A stretch of DNA of 64,000 nt from Reticulitermes speratus (lineage: Eukaryota; Arthropoda; Insecta; Blattodea; Rhinotermitidae). The stretch is taken from NCBI GenBank assembly GCA_021186555.1, contig JAJKFL010000007.1, positions 5,837,249-5,901,248 on the forward strand. The letters are read 5' to 3'. The notes under the pieces are model-generated. The model saw only the letters and a program-made list of their open reading frames with translations. It searched no databases and was not told where the DNA came from. The position numbers and the translations under genes are program-made. Shown in pieces: positions 58,570-64,000 of the stretch; position 1 is the stretch's first letter; the number at the start of each line of letters is the position of its first letter.

Positions 58570-59643
58570 GTGATGCGCAGTCTTTTTCTGGTGCATCTGT
58601 TGACTGGACATGCTACCCTTTTTCTGTAACGTTGCCGCAGACACCCCAAGATGGGTTCCAGGAATTGAATACATCTGCTTTCACAGATCATCACATTCAA
58701 CCAGTCTTTAGTTTGCCAGTTCCGTCCAGCTATGTAGATCAAAACTTTCAGGGTACAGATACAAATGGGGGTTATTATGTTGAAAAACTGAATACCAACT
58801 TGCCAAATGAATTGCAATTGGAAATGGCTGCAACATCATCACTGACACCTACTGCAGGGGAATTTATTCCTAGACCAACTTCAGTGCAGTTGGGTTCTAA
58901 ATTAGGGAGAAGTGCTGAAAAAGCAGATACATATTGTAGGAAGGCTTCAGAAGAATCTAGACCAGTGATTTCAAATCCTTACAGCAGTTCTGATCGAGGC
59001 AACCATTCGTTCAGCAGACATGGTGGTAGTGATTCAAAATACTTCCATTCCAACCGAAATCCATCCTCCGGGCCTGTTCATGATGTATTTTACAGTAATC
59101 GGAGAGGAAATGCTCGAGCAGTATTACGAAATACTGTCACAAATTCGAAGTCATATGATATGGAAAAAGCAAAGAATCAAGATAGACAGAGGTTATTGGC
59201 TGAAGCAGCAGCATTTTTGACTCCATCAGGTAATCCTAATGTGGCATCTGTTTCGGATGGTGACAGTAATTTAAATGCATATACGAGGCAACAGAATATA
59301 AATGCTACTTGTCGACCTAAAGGTAAAGGAGAATTTAGTAGGGCATTCATGCAGCCAAACAAGCCTAATGGTGATCCATCTAACGTACGTTTTAAGAACT
59401 ATGGTTTGCATCAGCAAGAAAACTTCAGTCAACCAAAGAGGAGAAATGATGGCTGTCACAATCAACCCAACCAAGGTGGTTTTCATGAGAGAAATGTGAT
59501 TGTGCCAGAAAGTGGCAATGGAAGTACACTGAACCACAAGTTCCAATTTGCTGACTGTAGCAATGGATGTAATTATCGTGGAATAGGAGCTTCACACCAT
59601 GGATCTCCTAAGAGGGAGGAAGATCAATATCGAGGTTACAGTG
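58494..59643 (+). CDS. stc: NFX1/shuttle craft homologue, coding exon 1 (N-terminal region with PAM2-like motif)
   Basis: An ATG at 58494 opens 383 codons rich in Asn, Ser and Gly, of low complexity and probably disordered. Residues about 115-127 (SSLTPTAGEFIPR) match the PAM2 consensus (xLNxxAxEFxP) that binds the MLLE domain of cytoplasmic poly(A)-binding protein; a PAM2 motif is also known near the N-terminus of human NFX1. The frame stays open into the intron for only three more codons. The donor AGTG/gtaatt (gt at 59644) gives phase 1 and joins exactly to the RING exon at 61016 (G plus AT). The family is a nuclear and cytoplasmic nucleic-acid-binding RING protein of about 1,100 residues; Drosophila shuttle craft acts in embryonic motor-axon development. 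An upstream ATG at 58477 lies in another frame. Confidence 0.88.
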
Positions 59644-61015
59644 GTAATTACTAATGCCATGTAAAAGGAGTCTATAGTATGAGTAAATTTGCTTGCCTTG
59701 CACATATTAAAACACTGTTTTATGCAAAAGAATGTAAATATCAAATCACAACTGCTGTGCTCTTCTAAAATTTAAACTTCCTTTATTATAGGGAGCTGGA
59801 ATTCATGTGGTGACATTGTTTTGGGTAAATAGTTGCCTGACTCACTTTAAGCTGCAGTAATTTTGCTTAATCCTGTACCTTCACATTTGCAACCCACCTC
59901 ACTCCACTAGATTCTGAAGCATGTAGACTGTGTGTTAGTAATGGCTAATAAAAGTATAGACCTAAGATTACAACCAGTGACTTTTCTAGGACTGCATTTT
60001 ATGGATAATTCAGAATGTATATTTTAGATATTTATTGCCTTTACTGGTGATTTGTAAATATTTTGTGCTTTTAAACAAAACAATGTAACTGAATTAAAAT
60101 GTCGTCTTCAGACTTGCTGGTATAGCTAATTGGTAGTGTAAAAAAAGGCAATTGTTGCACTTAAAGCAGTTTAAGGAGTCTTGAAATTCTAAACTACTGT
60201 AGTTCATATATTGCTATATTGCTTTGTCCCAAACCAACAGCAAATAACTAAACTTCACTGAGAAATGCCCAAATTTTCTAAAAATGTGGAAATATTAAGT
60301 AGTATCAGCTTTAATTATCAGATAAATACTGATTGTGTCAAATGTAAGAAAGATCCTTTTATGAAGTTTTTCCTCTTTTCTTATTCAGTAGCTGCCTGTT
60401 GGGCATTCACTAGAGATAAGTAGCTGGAAAATGAAACCAGTTACCCACTGCAAATAGTATCAAGGGTTAAGAAATGTAGGGACTTTTCTGTTCTCATCAT
60501 ACACTCTCATGAAGGCACAGGGAGAACATCATTTTAGTAATGTGCCATCTTATATTTTCAGCTTACAAATTATAGCAGAATAACATAAGTTGGTGCTTTC
60601 GAAAATGAACACTAGAACAAATATGGTAGAGGTTTGGGCCCGATAAAATAAATGGAAATATACATAGCTTAGCCTTATAAAATGTGAAATTAGTATTACA
60701 TGGAAGAAGACAAGAGCTTGTTTGAAGTTCATAAACAGGAAGCAGATTGGGGAGGGAAGGAGGAGGGGGGGGGGGGGAAGAAAGGAAAAAAGTGTTTATG
60801 TAGATGGAAAGTCAAAATTTATTTACAGTTAGTGTAGAGATTAAGGAAAATGTGTGTTCCGTTCAGTACGTTTACGTTTCTATTTTCTGTGGCTTTGTGT
60901 TATTCTTTATATACTGGTGGAGTGCATGCTCACTGGATGTCTGCATCACTTAGTTGTAAACTGATAACAAACATACTTATTCCCAAATTTTATTGAAGTT
61001 TGTATGTTTTGTAAG
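59644..61015 (+). other. intron 1 of the shuttle craft homologue
   Basis: Phase-1 intron, 1.37 kb. It contains a poly-G run near 60763-60778 and no recognised mobile element. Confidence 0.8.
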
Positions 61016-61189
61016 ATGATGATGCCAGCCAGAGAGAGCGTCTTACTGAGCAGCTGACACGTGGAATTCTTGAATGTCTGGTGTGCTGTGATAGAGTCCG
61101 ACAACATGATCCTGTCTGGAGTTGTTCTAACTGTTACCATGTGCTGCATTTGAGATGTATTAAGAAGTGGGCTAAGTCTTCAAAGGCGG
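61016..61189 (+). CDS. stc: NFX1/shuttle craft homologue, coding exon 2 (first half of RING-type domain)
   Basis: The exon starts after tttgtaag (AG at 61014-61015). It encodes [14 protein letters not shown], then [18 protein letters not shown] and [18 protein letters not shown]. The Cys/His spacing (C-x2-C, C-x2-C, H, C) and the W..C..CYHVxHLxCIKKWA string are diagnostic for NFX1-family RING/PHD-like domains, which in human NFX1 are associated with ubiquitin-ligase activity. Phase 1 at both ends; the donor GCGG/gtaggc starts at 61190. CLVCC and the long string fit NFX1/shuttle craft better than the related NFXL1. The second half of the RING is in the next exon. Confidence 0.93.
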
Positions 61190-62581
61190 GTAGGCATGCA
61201 TTTGTAATTATCCTTTCCACCTTACATTTTATGTTGGTTATTTTGTTTTAACTTTGAGGCAAATTACCTAGTGTTAGAGTTTTCATTATAGTGCTGACTT
61301 ATACAGATATACATGCAGTATATGATAGTTGTCAAAGATAAGTGATTGGTGGATGTCTTGTATGTTGATATGTTATATCAGCTTCTTTACTTTTTTTGGT
61401 AGTGCTATGGGCGTAATGTGGGTAGATAATATGAATATGACTATATCAGGGACTTCATACCATTGCCACCTGTCCTCTGTAAAACTTAAAAAGTAAATTT
61501 ATTTGTTACATTTTTGCTGTTAGAAGGTCATTCTTTGATACATTGTTTTGGAATTGTTTAAGGATTTTAATGCAGATTACCTGATTGTAGTCCAAGACGC
61601 AGTTTGTTTCTACAGTCGGTAGCAGTTAGTATGTATGAATGCAAATCATAAGGTTTTGTGTTGCTATTTTGTCAGTAACACACTAAGAGGACAGTGATTG
61701 ACAAGTTTTTCTGACATGAGAGACAGAGAGAGACGTGGTTTCTTTGTGTCTGTTGTGGGTACAATGCTGTTTTGTGTACAGATGTCCATGGTGGTCATTG
61801 TATTGGGAAGTGGCTGACAATCAGGTCATTTATATGAGTGTTCTGAAACATCTGATAGGTAAAGTTACCTTGTAGGATGTTCTTTTCTGGAACCTGGTAA
61901 TGATTGTGGCTGTAAGTACATCAAAATGCAGTCACTTGTTCAGAATATCCAGTTAATTGTGTAATTTACAGCTGCTTTACTGTTCAGTTCAGTTGTATTC
62001 ACTAATTCATTTTTAGGGTTCCAAAGAAAAAATGCCCCTTCGCAGAATCTCATTAGCATGTTTTTCCATGCAACCAACTAATTTGCTCCCAGTTTCATCT
62101 GCAGACGTCAGGCTAATTTTCATGGTATTTGAGACCACCGCAACAAGCTGATGGCAGAGCGAACTGTAGCGTTGGAACTAATATTGCTATTTTTCGGCAA
62201 AGGGTCTCGTTTGGTGATAGATGTTTGGAATGTGTGCATGTATAAACATTTAGGTAATGTTTAGTGGCATGGAAAATATTACTGTTCAACTATACTGAGT
62301 ATCTCGATGTGATAACAGCTGGTCAATCACTGAAGCTTGATGTGTAAAACTGTATATAAATAATGTTTGGCTGCTGCAGTGAGTGATGTCACATGTACAA
62401 GTTATAATCCTTTGAAGTGCTAAATTTTATTGAACTAAGCACAAGTGTTTTTAATGGCTGTTGGTTATAATTTAATAGTGCTGATGGAAACAGCTATATA
62501 ATATAATAAGAACTTGAGGTATGTGTTTGTAGTTGCATATCTGTTGCTAATTTGTGTTTAGTTTTCAATTTCTGATCCTAG
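61190..62581 (+). other. intron 2 of the shuttle craft homologue
   Basis: Phase-1 intron, 1.39 kb, AT-rich, with no recognised element. Confidence 0.85.
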
Positions 62582-62813
62582 ATTTGGGTTGGCGATGCCC
62601 TGCGTGCCAAAATGTAACATCCAAGATTCCATATGAGTACCGTTGTTTCTGTGGAAAAGTCCATGATCCAGAATGGAATCGAATGGATGCGGCACACACA
62701 TGTGGACAGGTGTGCGGACGTTCTCAGGCTGATCGGCGTCCAGATTGCACTCATCGTTGCACTTTGCTCTGTCATCCTGGTCCCTGTCCAGCATGTGCAG
62801 CGCAGGTGAACAG
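62582..62813 (+). CDS. stc: NFX1/shuttle craft homologue, coding exon 3 (RING end, first NF-X1 finger)
   Basis: The acceptor gatcctag ends at 62581. The exon continues the RING with DLGWRCPACQNVTSKIPYEY and RCFCGKVHDPEW, then begins the Cys/His-rich NF-X1 finger array (HTCGQVCGR, CTHRCTLLCHPGPCPAC). CHPGPCPxC is typical of NF-X1 fingers, which bind DNA such as the X-box in vertebrate MHC class II promoters. It enters in phase 1 and leaves in phase 2 at CAG/gtatgg. An alternative donor, CAG/gtgaac, lies nine bases upstream and would give an isoform three residues shorter. The phase-2 exit matches the following exon (AG plus G). Confidence 0.94.
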
Positions 62814-63645
62814 GTATGGTGTTCACAGAAATGTGTTTTCATCGGCTCATAAGAAAGAATAGTGCTTACAAAAAAAATGCAGTTTCAGTACTTAATGTCT
62901 CATGTTAACTATTTGCACCCACTTTATTTTTTCATTGGCATGCCAGCCAGCCACTTTTTTTTTTTTTTTGGGGGGGGGGGGGTCTGTGGAGCATCTACAG
63001 GGTGGTTGAGGAAGCTGTACATGGTTTGTTGATCTTTAATCTTACAAACAATCGAAATAGACGGAGTTCTGGCAAGGTGCATGACTGAACACAATGCAGG
63101 TTGGACGAGACAAGGGGATGAAGGAAGGAAATGCTGTCCTGTCCAGTGTGACCAGTTGGCAAAGATGCATTAATGGCATTGTCATTGCTGGACTCTGTCA
63201 TAAGTTGATGTTGGTGACAGATCATCTAAACTATGGATGAACATCAAGATTTTGTGTTTAAAAATAAAAACGCTAAAAACAAAGGTCAGTTATGTCTTAT
63301 TTTAAGAAACAGTGAGCTCAGATCAGAGTTTGACCAATGGGAATTATTGTTTGCTGGTTTCAGTTTTTATGTAAATTGTATTAAATTACATAGTAGGCAT
63401 TAAGAAAATAAATACAAGAATGGAAGGTATGTTTTTTTAAATATAGCTGACAACAAAATATTTGGACTTAACCACCCTCATAACACATAAATGTCCAATG
63501 AAAAAACGAATCATTTGAAATCATGTAGTTCGTAGCCAAATTTTTTGGTCCCAGCTGCATGAAATTAATGAGGTTTTACTGTAGTAATTTTACACATACA
63601 ATTGTACTGCATATTTTATTCCCTTTGGTGTTTACAATATTTCAG
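62814..63645 (+). other. intron 3 of the shuttle craft homologue
   Basis: Phase-2 intron, 0.83 kb, with a T-run followed by a G-run at about 62957-62982. No element recognised. The sequence after 63809 is the start of the next intron. Confidence 0.85.
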
Positions 63646-63809
63646 GAGCTGTGGCTGTGGAAAAAAATTGCAAGTTGTTAAATGTGGCTCAGGTCAGCCT
63701 CTGCTTTGTGGTGCTGAGTGTGGGAAAAAACTCAGCTGTGGTGTTCATTATTGTACCAATAAGTGTCACACTGGGAATTGTTCTGAATGTCAGGAGAAGG
63801 TGGTACAAG
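63646..63809 (+). CDS. stc: NFX1/shuttle craft homologue, coding exon 4 (NF-X1 finger), gene continues off the window
   Basis: The acceptor atatttcag ends at 63645. The exon encodes SCGCGKKLQVVKCG, then CGAECGKKLSCGVHYC and CHTGNCSECQEKVVQ: a complete NF-X1-type finger with the usual C..C.K.L.CG.H.C...CH.G.C..C spacing. The donor CAAG/gtaagc (gt at 63810) leaves in phase 1. Exons 1-4 sum to 1,720 nt, about 573 residues, roughly half of the family's usual length. The remaining fingers and the R3H domain expected from known NFX1 proteins should follow beyond 64000. Confidence 0.94.
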
Positions 63810-64000
63810 GTAAGCAGCTGTATGGAAATATTATTACAAAGGCGTATGAAGTATAAATTTGATGAATCTGTGAAACTTCTGGTAAGATATCTTAATGCTT
63901 TCCCTCATGAAGGAACTTTAAGAAAATTGGTACAAGAACCAAAGGAGTGTCCACCATGAACAGAAAGCTGTGAATGTCATAGGGAAGTTCACAGTATAAA

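Noticed and set aside
63651-63959. 102-codon plus-strand frame overlapping the last shuttle craft exon
   Set aside because: Wrong frame relative to the NF-X1 finger; the Cys-rich frame has correct splice phases.

Overview
This is animal, almost certainly insect, nuclear DNA. It is AT-rich, has two spliced genes with large introns, and is densely packed with SINEs, non-LTR fragments, satellites and foldback elements. The SINE families and the retroelement fragments resemble what I remember from cockroach (Blattodea, Periplaneta-like) annotations; that placement rests on memory and is only moderately sure. Small indels inside satellite units, and one missing base in a conserved zinc-finger exon, suggest some residual assembly errors.

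Left part (1-16.2 kb), minus strand: three coding exons of a Scratch/Snail-family zinc-finger repressor. Exon 1 (16162-16099) encodes an N-terminal SNAG motif. Exon 2 (4502-4375) is a short linker. Exon 3 (1934-1683) carries the first three C2H2 fingers. Splice sites and phases agree (1, then 0, then 1), and the last fingers lie beyond the left edge. The introns (2.4 and 11.6 kb) are full of repeats, including a 114-bp satellite (11860-13188).

Middle (16.2-57 kb): no convincing host gene. It holds at least four tRNA-derived SINE families (A-D), 5'-truncated non-LTR retrotransposon 3' ends with TTAG tails, a possible solo LTR, a decayed Tigger/Jerky-like transposase with a nearby MITE, minisatellites (11, 25, 35 and 35 bp), and a 0.5-kb TCTG/TCTA tract.

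Right part (58.5-64 kb), plus strand: the first four coding exons of an NFX1/shuttle craft homologue: an N-terminal region with a PAM2-like PABP-binding motif, a RING-type domain split over exons 2-3, and the first NF-X1 zinc fingers. It runs off the right edge.

The most interesting signal is a scattered set of about 14 hammerhead ribozyme motifs (CUGANGA, stem II, GAAA, a tiny palindromic stem III, cleavage site, stem I). They lie in short, often palindromic non-autonomous elements. Several elements have 12-15 bp target duplications. Most share a box (ACCAAC..ATGCAC) 26-50 bp from the ribozyme and an identical ATGCACGGT tail box. This fits the known link between minimal hammerheads and Penelope-like retroelements, but no Penelope protein is visible here. 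Four such ribozymes lie in sense orientation in the Scratch-like introns.
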